Positions 1 through 13,851 of a DNA stretch of 64,000 nucleotides are shown piece after piece. A program made the position numbers and the translations under genes. Source of the stretch: Hymenoscyphus infarciens (taxonomy: Eukaryota; Ascomycota; Leotiomycetes; Helotiales; Helotiaceae); NCBI GenBank assembly GCA_001414345.1, contig LLCB01000231.1, forward strand, positions 31,933-95,932. Direction: 5' to 3'. Within the stretch, counting starts at the first letter, position 1; every line of letters starts with the position of its first letter. The notes under the pieces were generated by a model. It saw only the letters and a program-made list of their open reading frames with translations, ran no database searches and had not been told where the DNA came from.

Positions 1-2853
1 AGTTAATATTAAAGTATAAGTATTTACATTTACTAAAAGAGTATAGTCTAATCCTATCTAGTAGATTAGAAAAAGTTTAAAGTTTAAAAAGTTTAAAAAG
101 TTTAAAGTAGAGATAGAGGCGAATTTAGAATAGAGTTAAAAGCGAATATTAAGAGATAACGTTATAGGTAATAGTAATAACTTAGTTAAGAGCTTACTCT
201 AAGAGCGTACTAATTCGTATCTAATTCGAATTCGAAAAAAAAAGAGTATAAGTTTATCTAAGATTAGCTAGGTTTTAGAGTAAAGTTAGAAATAGAAAAG
301 TTAATAATATTATAAATAGTAATAACTTAGCTAAGAGGTTACTATTCTTTTAAGAGTATACTAATTCGTATTCTAGTCGAATTTAGATAAAAAAGAACTT
401 CTAGCTCTACTAGAAATAAAAGAAAGTAAGAAAGTAAAGACTATAAGACTCTTATTAGAGTTAGTAAGGTTTCGGCTAGCTAAAGATAAAGTTAATACTA
501 AAGTTGTCGAAGTTGAAATTATTATCTAAAGTTTAGAATAATAAAAGAGATAGTTTTAGCTAGTTAAAAGCGAAGTTATAGCTAAGTTATTAAAGTTAAA
601 ATTATTATCTAAGTATCTAAGAATAATAAAAGGAATAGTTTTAGATACGATATTTATTAGTACTATTATATAAACTATATTACTTAGACCTATAGGCCGC
701 CTCGTTCTCTTTAGAGTACTTAAGAACTTATTTATCTTCTAATTCCGATTCTACTTCTAAAGTAGAGAACGATTCACTATCGTATTATAGAGAGTTTAGA
801 GCTAGATAGAGAGGTATTCTAGACTATAGTACTAATATCTTATAACTTAGCGTTTTAGTATATCTTCTTATCTATAACTAAAAGATTAGATACTATCTTA
901 ACGAAGTTATAATTCTAGCGTCTCTTAAAAGTAGTAGACGCGTTTTAGAGCTAAGGTATAATCTTATCTTATCTTATATATAAAAGAACCTTTCTAATTC
1001 TAGTATCTCTCTAAGTATAGTCGTACTTAAAAAGTAACCTTTTAAAGTTAGTAAAAGTTTCTTTAGTATAATCTTCTCCTAATTCTACTTCTATCTCTTT
1101 TAACCTTTATACTAGCGGCTAGGACTTAGTTCGTAACCGAGTAATCGTAGTCTTTTTAGTCGTTTGCTAGTAGAGGTTCGAGAGAAGCTTAGTAGAGTCG
1201 GATAATGTTCGGTAGAGATTAATAGCGATAACTTAGCTAAGAGCTCGCTTCTGAGTTTCGTCCTAATAGAAAGCGTATTTTAACCGATTCGTATCCGATT
1301 CGAGATTCGAGAGTTGAGAAGTAGTAGAAAGGCATTAGAGGCAGCGGTATTCGTAAGCGAAAGAGGTCTAAATTCGAGTATAAAAGCAAAGAAGGGTTTA
1401 AATAAGAGTCGGATCGAGGAGAGTTTGAGATAGGATTTAGTTATTAACTTCGAAGTTCACTTATAATTTTATCCTCTATCTCTCTAATCGATCGTTTTAT
1501 CCTTTGTTTTTATACTACTATCTCGTCTATATATCGTCTATATTTAAGAAGTCTCGCTTATTATTTTATTAGAATCTTCTAGGTCTTAGTATATAGATAT
1601 GATTTAGAAAGAGTTTAGAGAGTCTTTTGAAAAGAGAGATAGCTCTAGAAGAGAGTTATTAGAAGGTATTAAGAGTAGCTACTTATAGCTAAAAGAGATA
1701 TAAATTCGAGCTTAGAAGTAGAAGAGAGTTAGATTAGAAAGGGTTTAGAGGCGAAGTGTTTTATTAACTTTGAATTATAAGCTCGCTTATCTATCTTTCT
1801 AGCTTAGTTAGCCGATTCCTTATTTCTTAATTCTCTACTTCTAAAGCTTATATAACTAACTATATCTAGTCTATATTTAAGAAGTCCTACTAGTCTCTTT
1901 AACCGTTGTTTTATTAGAATCTTCTAGATCTTAGTATACGAGTACTATTTAGACGGCTTTTAGAAAGAGAGGTAGCCTTAGAAGAGCGTTTAACGCCTCG
2001 TAGTAGAACTAGGTTTAATATTTCAAAGATGTCGATTTAGAGAGAAGAGAGAGAGAGTAAGGTTAGATTTAAAAGCCTTCTAGATAACTATAATAAGTCG
2101 ACTTATTTACTAAACCTAGAGTTATTAGAATTCTTAGAAACACTTAGCGTATTCTAATCTCTTAATATATTTATAATACGATTTTTACTAGCTATCTATA
2201 TAGATACTAAACCCTAGTATTACTAGCTGTCTAGATAGTCTCTAATTACTCGGCTATATAAGAATACCGTTATAATAGTCTAAATCGAGGCTAAATCGAC
2301 TTCTAAACAAAGAGCAGCGATAAGCTCGAAAGAGATATTATTAAGACTATTACTAGCGAAGAAGAGTTATTATTTTTATATAATAGTACGAAATATATAT
2401 AACTATAGTAGAGGTATATAGAAGTATATATAGTAGAATAACGTATATAGATACTAGATACTAATATAGAAGAAAATAATAACTATTCTTCTTCTATACT
2501 AAATATAAACGTCTATATATAAGAGATTAGAAGCTACTAAGTTCTAATAATAATAATAACCGAGCTCTGTCTAATATAGCTAATACTAAATAATAAGAGC
2601 TGAAAAGCTAAATATATAACCTCTAAACCTTTAGAAAGCTAAATATATAATATCTAAACCTTAATCCCTTCTATATATAAATATTAAATATTAATATCTT
2701 TAGTACTTCGCTTATATAAGTAGTAGTTATTTATAATCTCGGCCTAGAGATATTAGAGGTATTAGTAGTACTTAGAGGTATTAGTAGTTTTATAAATACT
2801 AATAATTTAGAATAGTACTATTATATAATAATCTAGAATAGCGTGCTATTATA
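1..2853 (+). mobile_element. Non-coding LTR element (LARD-like), 3' part, runs off the left edge
   Basis: Positions 1-2378 match, with many C-to-T/G-to-A differences, the internal region of the complete copy at 43066-47567. Shared blocks include the recurrent motif around TAACTTAGTTAAGAGC followed by TAATTCGTATCTAATTCG, and the CTAATCGATCGTTTTATCC block near 1480. Positions 2379-2853 are its 3' LTR, which starts TATAATAGTACG and ends GCTATTATA (RIP forms of TGTAATAGCACG and CCGTTACA). No reading frame longer than about 60 codons is present in any frame, and I see no gag, protease, RT or integrase signature. This LTR is a longer subtype (475 bp) than the 363-364 bp LTRs elsewhere, with its own central part. 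The block 1470-1620 recurs in degraded form at 1790-1950. The insertion lies in the 5' side of the LINE fragment that follows. Confidence 0.75.
2379..2853 (+). repeat. 3' LTR, long subtype
   Basis: It shares both ends and the segment around GTAGAATAACGTATATA with the other LTRs in the window, but has a different, longer middle with a (TAA)n stretch near 2550. A reverse-orientation relative of the same subtype lies at about 9710-10043. Confidence 0.7.
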
Positions 2854-3838
2854 ATCTATAGATATATAGTAATATAGCTAAAAAAGAGAAAGAGAGATAG
2901 ACTAACGAAAGTAGAGAAGATAATACTATACTTATAAATAGTAAAGTAGAAGTAGAAAAGTAGATAGAGAGTAAGAGAAGTAGAATTTAAGTATAATACT
3001 ATACTTATAGAATAGAAGAACTATTTAGAGACTTAAAAGAGAAGGACTTAAGAGAGGAACCTAATATAATATATAAAAGTATTAAATAAAGTAAACCTAG
3101 ATAAGTAAGAGCTATAAAAGGTCTATAAGAGGCTTACTAAGGTAAAGAGCTTATTACTTATCTAGATATAAATAGAAGTAATAGAACTAAATACCTTCCT
3201 CTTTATAAGAAGAGTACTAAACTAGGTTATACTATAGTATATTTATATAAGTAGTAGAGAGATAGTAGAATATCTAGTTCTATTTTACTAGGATATTTTA
3301 TAGAAAAGAGACATACTTATAAGAGCTTTAGAAAAGAGGATTAGAGATTTATAAGAGCTAAGAGGAGTACTTATAGATAGGAAACTAGTACTAAGAGTAA
3401 CTACTTAGCTACTTAAGCTAGGAAGACTCTAAAAGTATAAACTAGTACTAGAATTACTTAAAAAGAGAAAGAAGAGTAAGAAAAAGGTAAAAGAAAAGAA
3501 AGAATAGAAGAAGAAAGCTAAGATATACTAGAAGATAAGACCTTAACTCTAATAATTCTAGAGGTAAATATACCTTTTATACTACTAATATATACTTTAG
3601 TAGGTTAAATATACTAATCTACTATACTCTTTTACTATATTACTAAGTTAAAGAGATAAGCTTTAAATAGATAGTAGTAGGAACTAAAGAAAAGAAGAAT
3701 TATACTTATAAGAAAGCTTAAAAAGTAAAGAAGAATAAGCTAAAAGGCTATATAAACTAGAATAGAAGATATACTACTTACTTTTAGAGCTCGGCCTATA
3801 GCCTATATAGTATAAGAATAATAATAATAATAATATAA
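2854..3838 (+). mobile_element. LINE (non-LTR retrotransposon) 3' fragment, plus copy of an inverted pair
   Basis: The whole segment is the reverse complement of 4226-5206 with point differences, mostly transitions. Both copies end at the inner side with an (AAT)n tail (3812-3836 here), so their 3' ends face each other. This copy carries only the part downstream of the reverse transcriptase. Its upstream part was separated from it by the LTR element ending at 2853. No open frame survives. Confidence 0.65.
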
Positions 3839-4225
3839 TCTTTTAAAAATTTCTAAAATAGAATTAAAACTTTATAAAAATAAGTATTCTTCTTTAAAAG
3901 CTTTTATATTAAGAACTTATAACTATTTTAAAATTAAAAAAACTTTATTCTAGTTATATATTTAGCTATAAGTTCTTTAATATAGAGACTAATAAAAAAG
4001 AGAGTTTATATTAGAATAGATCTTATCTTACTTAATAGTTTTTATATATATATTACGTAATTAGAGTATTTTAGCTAATTAACTAAGTCTAAAATAGTAG
4101 CTTATATATACTTAATAAGAAATATAGTAAAAATAGCTCTAAATTCTTTAATATATAAAAAATATTAAAATAAAACCTTTTTATCTAATTAGCTTTAGCT
4201 TAGTATTTTAACTTTATTATATATT
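3839..4225. other. AT-rich spacer between the two LINE tails
   Basis: These 387 bp separate the tails of the inverted LINE pair. The segment is extremely AT-rich, with no gene, no recognised repeat end and no open frame. Confidence 0.5.
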
Positions 4226-7200
4226 ATATAATTATATTATTATTATTATTCTTATACTACGTAGGCTATAGGCCGAGCTCTAAGAGTAAGTAGTATATCT
4301 TCTATTCTAGTTTATATAGCCTTTTAGCTTATTCTTTTTTATTTTTTAAGCTTTTTTATAAATATAATTCTCCTTTTCTTTAGTTTCTACTACTATCTAT
4401 TTAAAGCTTATCTCTTTAACTTAGTAATATAGTAGAAGAGTATAGTAGATTAGTATATTTAACCTACTAAGGTATATATTAGTAGTATAAAAGATATATT
4501 TACTTCTAGAATTATTAGAGTTAAGGTCTTACCTTCTAGTATACTTTAGCTTTCTCCTTCTATTTCTCTCTTTCTTTTACCTCTTCTTTACTCTTCTCTC
4601 TCTTTTTAAGTAATTCTAGTACTAGCTTATACTTTTAGAGTCTCTCTAGTCTAAGTAGCTAAGTAGTTATTCTTAGTACTAGTTTTCTATCTACTAGTAC
4701 CTCTCTTAGCTCTTATAGATCTCTAATCCTCTTCTCTAAAGCTCTTATAAGTATATCTCTTTTTTATAAAATATTTTAGTAAAATAAGACTAGGTATTTT
4801 ACTATCTCTCTACTACTTATATAAATATACTATAGTATAACCTAGTTTAATACTCTTCTTATAAAAAGGAAGGTATTTAGTCTTATTACTTTTATTTATA
4901 CTTAGATAAGTAATAACTTTAGTAAGCCTCTTATAAACCTTTTATAGCTTCTACTTATTTAGGTTTACTTTATCTAACGCTTTTATATATTATATTAGGT
5001 TCCTCTCTTAAGTTCTTCTCTTTTAAGTCTCTAGGTAGTTCTTCTATTTTATAAGTATAGTATTATACTTAAATCCTACTTCTTTTACTCTCTACTCCTC
5101 TTCCTACTTCTACCTTACTATCTATAAGTATAGTATTACCTTCTCTACTTTTATTAGTCTACCTCTTCTTCTTCTTTTTAGCTATATTACTATATATCTA
5201 TAAGTATTCTAGATTAGTTCTCTTAGCTTAGACTTTTAGAACTTTCTCTTAAAAGTAGCTACTTATAAGTTAAGATATAAGTTAATTAGTATATAGTCTA
5301 CTTTAACTTCTAGACTCTAAACTAGAGTAGTTTTATATACTCTTATTACTACTTATAAGTATCTTAATTATTATATAGAGAAGCTTCTTACTATTCCTTT
5401 TATATTCCTTTCTTTTAGTATAGTATAGTACTATACTAACACCTTATATACTATTATACTCTTTATTACTACTATATATATCTATCTTACTTAGTAGTAG
5501 TTTACTTCTTATGTTTTTCTAGTAAGTCTTATAAATATAAAGGTTTATATTATAAGCTTCTTTTAGACTCTTTCTTAGTATACCTTCTAGTTTAGTTTCT
5601 TATCTAGCTCTACTTCTAAGAACTTTATATACTTAACTAATATAAGCCTTATTTCCTTAAACTAGACTATCTCTCTCTATAGTACTCTTATTCTTATAAA
5701 GTATATAAGCACTATCTTTTCTAAGCTAAAAGCTATCTCTTACTTATTTACTTACTTATTATATACTTCTTAAGCTATTTTAAGTATCTTATAGTTTACT
5801 ATTATACTTTTTAATATTATAAGTAGATTTATATTATTTATAAAGCCTATTATAATAAGTTTATTAATTCTTACTAAGTTCTTATATAATATTAAAGTAA
5901 AGAGGATAAATAGTATTAGTAATAGTACTAATTCTTATAAAATACCTTATTTAAGGTCTCTTTTATCTACTAATTATCTATTAAAAAATAGTATAGCTCT
6001 TTATTTAAAAAGAAAGCTCTTTATTTATATTATTATTTATTATAGAACCTTCTTCTCTTTTAATATATAAAGTAGCTATATATAGTCTACTTAGTTAAAA
6101 GCTCTTACTATATCTAGTTAAGCTAGAGATATATAGCTTTTATTTTCTTATATTATATATATATTCTTTATTACTATTTTAATTACTTACTTTATATTTT
6201 AATACTTCTAATTATCTATTTATAGTCTTAGTAGTATTACTATTTCTTTTATAAGTTATATAAGCTTTTATAGTATTACTTTTTTAAGAATCTTATCTAT
6301 AGTTAAGAGTAGTATTATTAGTTAGTAAGCTTCTACCTTACTCTACTCCTTAGTTATTTTACCTAGTTTTCTTAGTACTACTACTTTTATATAATAGAAG
6401 TAAGATAAGAAGTACTATAAGTAAAAGCTTACTTCTATTATTATAATAAGTACTTTATAAAGTAGTTTATTATAAGCTTTTAAGAAGCTATTTACTAGTA
6501 TATTAAATCCTAGTACTTTTTATAGTATTAATCTTATAACTATCTTAATATACTTCTTAGTTATATATTAGCTTATTAAGTACTTTTTAGAGAAGCTTTT
6601 AGTATTCTAGTCTTTATTAGAAATACTTAAGTAGTTAGCTATTAACTTTAAGAAGAACTTTTTTATAAAAATATAAGCTTTCTCTTAATAGGTCTTATCT
6701 TTTATTCTATTAAATAATGTAAGTATTAGTAGTACTAGTACTTTTAGTCTTATATATCTTTTAAGGTATATCTACTTCTTAAGTATCTAGAGTTTTCTTT
6801 TATTCTTTACTACCTCTACTAGTACCTCTTTCTAGCTCTTTATCTTTACCTTTCTACTTACTATTTAGAGTTTCTAAAAAGTATTATTAAGCTACTACTT
6901 TAAGCTTTCTATTTAGTACTTCTTCTAAGTTCTTTTATATCTTCTTACTTTCTTTAATACTTTTTTAACTTCTATATTCTACTAAAGCTATACTCTCTCT
7001 TTATCTAGCTTCTAAAGTAATATTAAAGCTTTTACTATTCTTTAAAGGTTCTTTATAAGTCTTTATACTACTCTCTTAAGTTCTTATATATTTTAGATTA
7101 TAAGTATTTCTAAGTAAGAGGCTTTTACTTTAACTAAGATCTTATTTATTAATCTCTAGCTAAATCTAGACGTTTATACTACCTTTCTCTCTTCTTCTAC

Positions 7201-9700
7201 TTTTATTATAAGAAGTTAAGTTAATCTAGGTAAGTTTAGAGACTTTTACTAGGTTACTATATTCTTAGTAAAGAAGGTAAGGTTAATTATAAAGTTATAA
7301 AAGCTCTCTCTTCTCTATATAGCTTTACTATAAGGTATATCTCTCTCTAGTATCTATAATATAGTAAGTTTAAGAATAAGGTCTATGTTTTTATTATATC
7401 TCTTATATATATCTTATAAAGAGTAGTAAGTATTTAGGTTACTTATTATAAGTACTCTTCTTAGTCTTATTTACTAGAGTATATTCTTAATTAGTATTTA
7501 CTCTATTTATAAGTTATAAACTAAGTAGACTATTATTTTATCTACTCTCTTCTCTATTATTATACTTACCTAGTTCTTACTTATAATATATATCTAGCTT
7601 ACTTTTAAGTATCTTTTATATATAAAGAGTATTACTACTCTATTTAACTAGATTATATTATATCTTAAGCTTAAGAAGTAGTTAGAGAAGTCTCTTATAC
7701 TATTCTATACTAGTTTTTAGATTACTAATATATTATATTCCTTTTTATAATTTAAAGCTATATTAAAGGCTTTTAGTATCTTTCTTATATTCTAGTATAA
7801 TACTATTATACTTATAGTAGTCTTATAAGTAGAGTTTAGATTACTTCTATTTCTTTCTTAGTTAAATCTCTTATTATACTAAGAGAGCTTCTTAGCCTCT
7901 TTAAGAACTAGGTTAGATTACTACTATTTATATATTCTACTTTATTTATATCTATTAGCCTCTCTAGTATAGATCTATATCTCTACCTCTTTTTTAAGCT
8001 TTATAAACTCTCTTTCTAGCTAAAAGTAAATAAGTAAGATATTCTTATTTTACTCTTTTTTAAGAGTTTTTATAAGTTTATAAATATAGTTATTTTATTA
8101 AGATATTATTCTCTTACTTACTTATAGTATTACTCTTTTATATAATACTCTTTTATAAATACTAAGTATCTTCTTTTATAATTCCTATACTTTACTAAGT
8201 ATTCTTTTAAGTTCTTTTTACTAAAGTACTCTTTCTTACTCTCTTTATACTTCTTATATATATACTAGGTATATCTTTTATCTTATTTATAAAGGTATAC
8301 TATATACTTCTACTTTTAATACTTATAATACCTCTATACTACTACTTTTAAGAGATATCTTTTATATAAGAAGTATTATACCTCTTATAATATCTCTTTT
8401 ATATATAGCCTTCTTACTTCTTTTATTATTACTACTTTAAAGATATAGTTCTTTTAAGCTAGTCTTTTCTATCTTTAATACTCTCTATATCTATTTTCTT
8501 ATTATATAATCTTTAGTATCTTTATACTAGAGGCTTAAGAGATACTTTATAATAACTCCTCTTTCTATTTTTAAGTATATTTATTAAAGCTTTTTTTATA
8601 AGTACTATAAACGTTCTTACTACTACTACTATTCCTTATTTAAATACCTTCTTTACTTAGCTATTATCTTATATATATTTTATCTACTTCTCTTTTTTAA
8701 ACTTTATAATAATATCTTTACTCTAAAGCTTTTAAGTTACTATTACTCTTATCTTATATCTACTTATATTTATAGCTTTAATTACTTTTTTTAATAATAG
8801 TTTATTCTTCTCTTTATTTATTTCTATTACTTAGACTATAATCTCTCTAATATATTTAACTAGTACTATATATTCCCTTTATAATATAATTACTACCTCT
8901 CTTTATAGTTTCCTAGTTCTAACTCTCTCTATCTATATTAAGCTATACTTCTTTATTCCTCTTATTCTCTTAATTATAATAATAAGCTCCTCTTATAAGA
9001 TTCTATATATAATTATCTTATTCTCTCTTTTCTTAGTTCTCTTATATTTAAGTACTTTTCCTACTACTTTAATAATTACTTTAATACCTCTTTCCTTTAT
9101 TATTAAGTTAAGTATTATTTAGATTAAGCTCTTTTCTATTATATTTATATAATCTAATACTCTCTTCTATTCTCTTATACTCTACTCTTCTTAGTTTATT
9201 ATACTATCTTTATTAGTTACTAGTACTTTAGAGAGAGAAATAGAAGCTCTTTATAAGCCTCTCTTTTCTCTACTACTACTACTATTATAATTATTTAATA
9301 TAATTATAGAGTACTTTAGTCTCTTTCTAAACCGTCTAATAGTTATTTAAACGTATTTTAAGGCTTTTAGAGTTACTTTATTAATTCTAAAAAAGTTTTC
9401 TTTAAAGTTATTATATAATTATAATACTTAAGTTAAGCTAGATATAGCTACTTTTGTATTTCTCTCTTTCTTAACTTTTATATTTAAAAAGAAAACTATA
9501 CTAAACTTAGCTATAACTTTTTTAATAAAAGTATTATAAATTTCTATCTAAATAGCTCTAATATAGATTTTATAAAGATTATATAATTATAGCTCTTTAA
9601 ATAAATCTAATATATCTACTTTTATATCTATTATATAACTAAATAGAACTAAAAGTTCTTAGATATTCTAAGAGTTTTTATTATTCTATTAGACTACTTT
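4226..9700 (-). mobile_element. RIP-degraded LINE with reverse transcriptase remnant
   Basis: Read on the minus strand, the block near 5822-5948 translates through stops as a fungal LINE reverse transcriptase. A G-I-L-stop-E-L box matches the family's GIPQGSP, followed by L-F-I-L-F, and then GFINNINLL where the family has GFVDDVNLL, the catalytic aspartates having become asparagines (GAT/GAC to AAT). The 3' (AAT)n tail lies at 4226-4250. The upstream part, about 6000-9700, should hold endonuclease and ORF1, but I could not verify them. The plus strand is strongly pyrimidine-rich over this range, consistent with coding on the minus strand. The 5' end is not resolved and is set just before an inserted LTR. 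All frames are broken. Family assignment (Tad/jockey-like) is inference. Confidence 0.65.
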
Positions 9701-9709
9701 ATTACTTAT

Positions 9710-10043
9710 TATAATTCTAAACTACTAATAATTATACGCTAAGAGTAGACTAATAGTATAAATTACTAATACTTATATACTAAAGATATTAAGATTTAAG
9801 TATTATAAATTTAGCTTTTAGGTCTTATTATTTAGTATTATTTATATTAAGAAAGTCTTCGTTATTATTATTATTAGACTTTTATATTATCTAATCTCTT
9901 ATATATAGATATCTCTAATTAGAATAATAAAAGACTAATTTAGTCTTTTCTTTTATATTAGAGTCTAGTATTTATATACTTTATTCTACTAAAGATACTT
10001 CTCTATTTCTCTTTTATAGTTATATATATTTTATACTATTATA
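9710..10043 (-). repeat. LTR of the long subtype, reverse orientation, probably solo
   Basis: In reverse complement it starts TATAATAGTATAAAAT and follows the long-subtype LTR at 2379-2853, sharing the (TAA)n stretch and the segment TATTATTTAGTATTA. It is shorter than that copy. The inner end is approximate, and I did not find a convincing target duplication. Confidence 0.5.
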
Positions 10044-11391
10044 TAAAAAGACTAGATTCTTCTTTACTAAAGAGAGCTTATTATAATATCTTATTTAAGT
10101 ATATTATTACTTCTAATTTAAATTCGATTTAGCTTAGATTTAGACTAGATTAACTATAAGCTTAAATAGCTATAATACTAAAGATCTTATAAATAGCTAA
10201 TAGTATTAGAGTTTAGTATCTATTAGATAGCTAGTAAAATTATATTTTTAATATATTAATAGAAGTAGAATATACTAAGTATTTCTAAGACTTCTAATAC
10301 CTCTCGCTATATAAGAAACGTTATATATAAATTAAATAGTTAATAATAAATAGTTATTAAAAGACTTCTTAATTACTCTCTTAATATCTCTTTATTATTA
10401 ATAATATATTAGAACTAGAAGTAACTCTAGGTCTCTTCTAAGCTCTACTTCTAGGTATTAAGTAACTCTTTAAAGAAACTAGTTAATAACTATGTAAAAG
10501 ATTTATAACTTATAACTATATACTAAAAAATAAGAAGTCTTATAATAATAAGAGTAAACATATAGCTCTTTAATCTTAGAAAGACTAATAAGATTTCTTT
10601 AATATAGATAAGATATAAGATATAATATAAGCTATGAAAGCTAAAAACTAAGAAAGTAAGAATAGAATTATATAGCTAGAAGCTATAATAGAAGAATTCT
10701 AGAGACTTATACTAGGAGATAACTAGACTCTAACTCTTTCTTAATCTATTAATAATCCTTTCTCTTTCTTACTCTTTATACTAGACTCTTTTTAGTTAAG
10801 AAATCTTACTTTTAATATTTTCTCTTCTTTATAATTAATTACTTATTTATAACTTCTAAGTATTTAAAAGACTTACTAACTAATAAAAAGTAAGATAATA
10901 GAAAAGATTAAACTTTTAAATAATAGTCTATTACTTATTTATAAATAATAGAAGATATTAATATAAAATAGACTTTTAGTAAATATTAACTATTATTATA
11001 TACTTTTAACTTAAAAAGCTCTTATTTAAGAAATAACTATAAAACTTACTAAGAACTACTTAAAGCTTTAATATAAGCCTAAGATAGGTTATATAAGATT
11101 ATTAAGATATAATTAAACTTCTTAATTTATATTTCTTAACTAGTTATAAAAGAGAAGATATTTAAAATATATTCTAAGCTTTATAGATAAGAGAAAAGAG
11201 TTATACTAGAGAAACCTTTTCTAACTTTAGAAGTTACCTTTTAAATATAGCTATATTTAAAAAGTTACTAGATTTAGAAAGATTCTTTTATATATAAGAA
11301 AAGAGTATATTCTAGCTTTAAAATACTATTATTATAAATAAGAAATATTAAAACTATAACTTTATTAAAATAGTAGTAGAGCTTCTAGCTC
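10044..11391 (+). mobile_element. Gypsy-type LTR retrotransposon, 5' part (gag side)
   Basis: This is AT-rich sequence continuous in orientation with the Gypsy polymerase region at 13852-17789, from which it is separated by an inserted LTR element flanked by TAGAT repeats. No domain is readable; it is assigned by position as leader and gag. The true 5' LTR of the Gypsy element was not found, so the left border is only the edge of the neighbouring LTR. Confidence 0.4.
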
Positions 11392-11396
11392 TAGAT

Positions 11397-13846
11397 TATA
11401 ATAGTACGAAATATATACTACTATAGAAGAGGTATATAGGCGTGCGTTTAGTAGAATAACATATATAAATACTAGGCTCTAATATAGAAGAAAAGGAAAA
11501 ACTATCTCTCTTCTAACTCTAGAAGAGTAGGCTACTATATATAAGAGGTTTAGATAATATAAAAGAGTCTAAAACTGAATAACGATATACGTCGGCTAAT
11601 ATAAAAGCCTAAACCTATATAACCTTTCTAAAATAGATAATATAAGATAATAACTACTAAAACCTTATATATAGCAGGTACTCCTAGCTATCTAGAATAG
11701 CCTAGGTAATAGGCTATTATATCTCTCTCTCTTAAAAAAGACTCGTCTCTAAGTCTATCTATCTTATTATTTAGAGTCGAATTAGAATAGTATAAGTGTT
11801 ATAATATTTATTATATTTATTGATTTTATTATAAGTGAGAAGATTAGAGTTAGTAGCTAACCTAGTTCAAAGATACTTTATTTATTAAACTTTATTATAA
11901 GCGAGACGAGATATTAAGATATTAATTTTAGGTCTAAATTATACTCGACCTAATTCGTAGATACTTATAAAAGAGACTTCGTTTCTAATCCTTTAATATT
12001 AAAGTAAGCGTTTACTAAAAGAGTATAGTCTAATTCTATCTAATACGTCGGAAAAAGTTTAAAAGTTAAAGATAAATTTAGAGTAGAGTTAGAGGTTATT
12101 TAGTTAAGAGGTAGTAATAACTTAGTTAAGAGCTTACTTTAAGAGCGTACTAATTCGTATCTAATTCGAATTCGAATAAAACTTCTAGCCTAGCTAGAAG
12201 AAAAAGAAAGTAAGACTTTTATAAGAGTCGGTAGAGTTTTAGCTAGTTAAAAGACTTAATACTAAATTTAAAACTACTATCTGAAGTTTAAGATAATAAA
12301 AAGAATAGTTATAGATATAGTATTATCTAAGTACGGATATCTAGTCGTATAAAACTATATTACTTAGGCTTATAGACTACCTCGTTCTCTTTAGCTATTT
12401 TAAATTAAGGTACTTAAAGACTTATTTATTATCTTCTATAGTCGATGATCTACTATTATATTATAAGGAGTTTAGAGCTAGATAGAGGTATTCTTTTAAA
12501 CTAAAGAGTTTCTTAGTAAAGTTATAATTCTAGTATCTCTCTAAGTATAGCTATACTTGAAAAGTAACCTTTTGAAGTTAGTAAAAGTTTCTTTAGCGTA
12601 TTCTTCTTCTAATTCTACTTCTATTTCTTTTAACCTTTATACTAGCAGAGACTTAGTCTATAACTATAGTCTTTTAAATATTCGCTAGTAGAGGTATTTT
12701 CGAAGGAAAAGTTTAGAGTAGAGTTAGATAATATTTAGTTAGAATTAATAGCGATAACTTAGCTAAGAGTTTGCTTCTAAGTTTTATTCTAATAGAAAGC
12801 GTATTTTAACTAATTTATAACCGATTTAAGAGAAGTAGTAGAAAGATATTAGAAGTAGAAGCTTATAAGTAAAAGAGGTTTAAATTTAGACTTTAAAAGT
12901 AAAGGAGAGTATAAATAAAGGTCGAATTAGTAAGAGTTCAGAGGTAGTATTTAGTTATTAACTTCAAAGTTCGCTTATAATTTTATCTATCTCGTCTAAT
13001 CGATTATTTTATTCTTTGTTTTTATACTACTATCTCGTCTATATATCGTCTATATTTAAGAAGTCTTACTTATCGTTTTATTAGAATCTTCTAAGTCTTA
13101 GTATATAAGTATAATTCAGAAAGGGTTTAGAGAGATGTCTTTTAGAAAGAGAGATAGCTCTAGAAGGTAGTTTAACATCTTATAGTAGAATAGTCGATAT
13201 TTTAATAATATCGGTTTTAAAAGAGAGAGAGATAAGATTAGATTTAGAAGCCTTCTAGATGACTTTTTATTAATAGTCGACTTATTTACTAAATCTATAT
13301 ATAGTAGTCTCTATATAGAGAGAGTTATTAGAATTCTAAATACTTAGTATATTTAAATCCTATAACGTATAAGATACGATTTTTACTAGCTATCTATAAC
13401 CGATACTAAACTCTAATATTACTAGCTATCTAGGAGATCTCTAGAATCCTAGCTATTTAAGAATATTATTATAATAGTCTAATTCAGGCCTTAAGCGAAA
13501 CAAAAGTAATAAGAGCTTAAAGAGATATTATTTATACTATTACTACTATAGAAGAGATATATAGGAGTGTGTTTAGTAGAATAATATACGTAAATACTAG
13601 GCTCTAATATAGAAGAAAAGGAAAAACTATCTCTCTTCTAACTCTAGAAGAGTAAGCTATTATATATAAGAGGTTTAGATAATATAAAAGAGTCTAAAAC
13701 TGAATAACGATATACGTCGGCTAATATAAAAGCCTAAACCTACGTAACCTTTCTAAAATAGATAATATAAGATAATAACTACTAAAACCTTATATATAGC
13801 CGATACTTCTAGCTATTTAGAATAGTCTAGATAATAGGCTATTATA
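11397..13846 (+). mobile_element. Non-coding LTR element inserted in the Gypsy element
   Basis: The 5' LTR is 11397-11721 and the 3' LTR is about 13541-13846, both ending CTATTATA. The 5-bp target duplication TAGAT lies at 11392-11396 and again at 13847-13851, so the borders are firm. The internal start TCTCTCTCTTAAAAAAGACT matches that of the copy at 43066. The internal region is short, about 1.8 kb, with no coding sequence. The first part of the 3' LTR is deleted together with the end of the internal region, near 13530-13545. RIP-type mutations are dense. Confidence 0.8.
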
Positions 13847-13851
13847 TAGAT

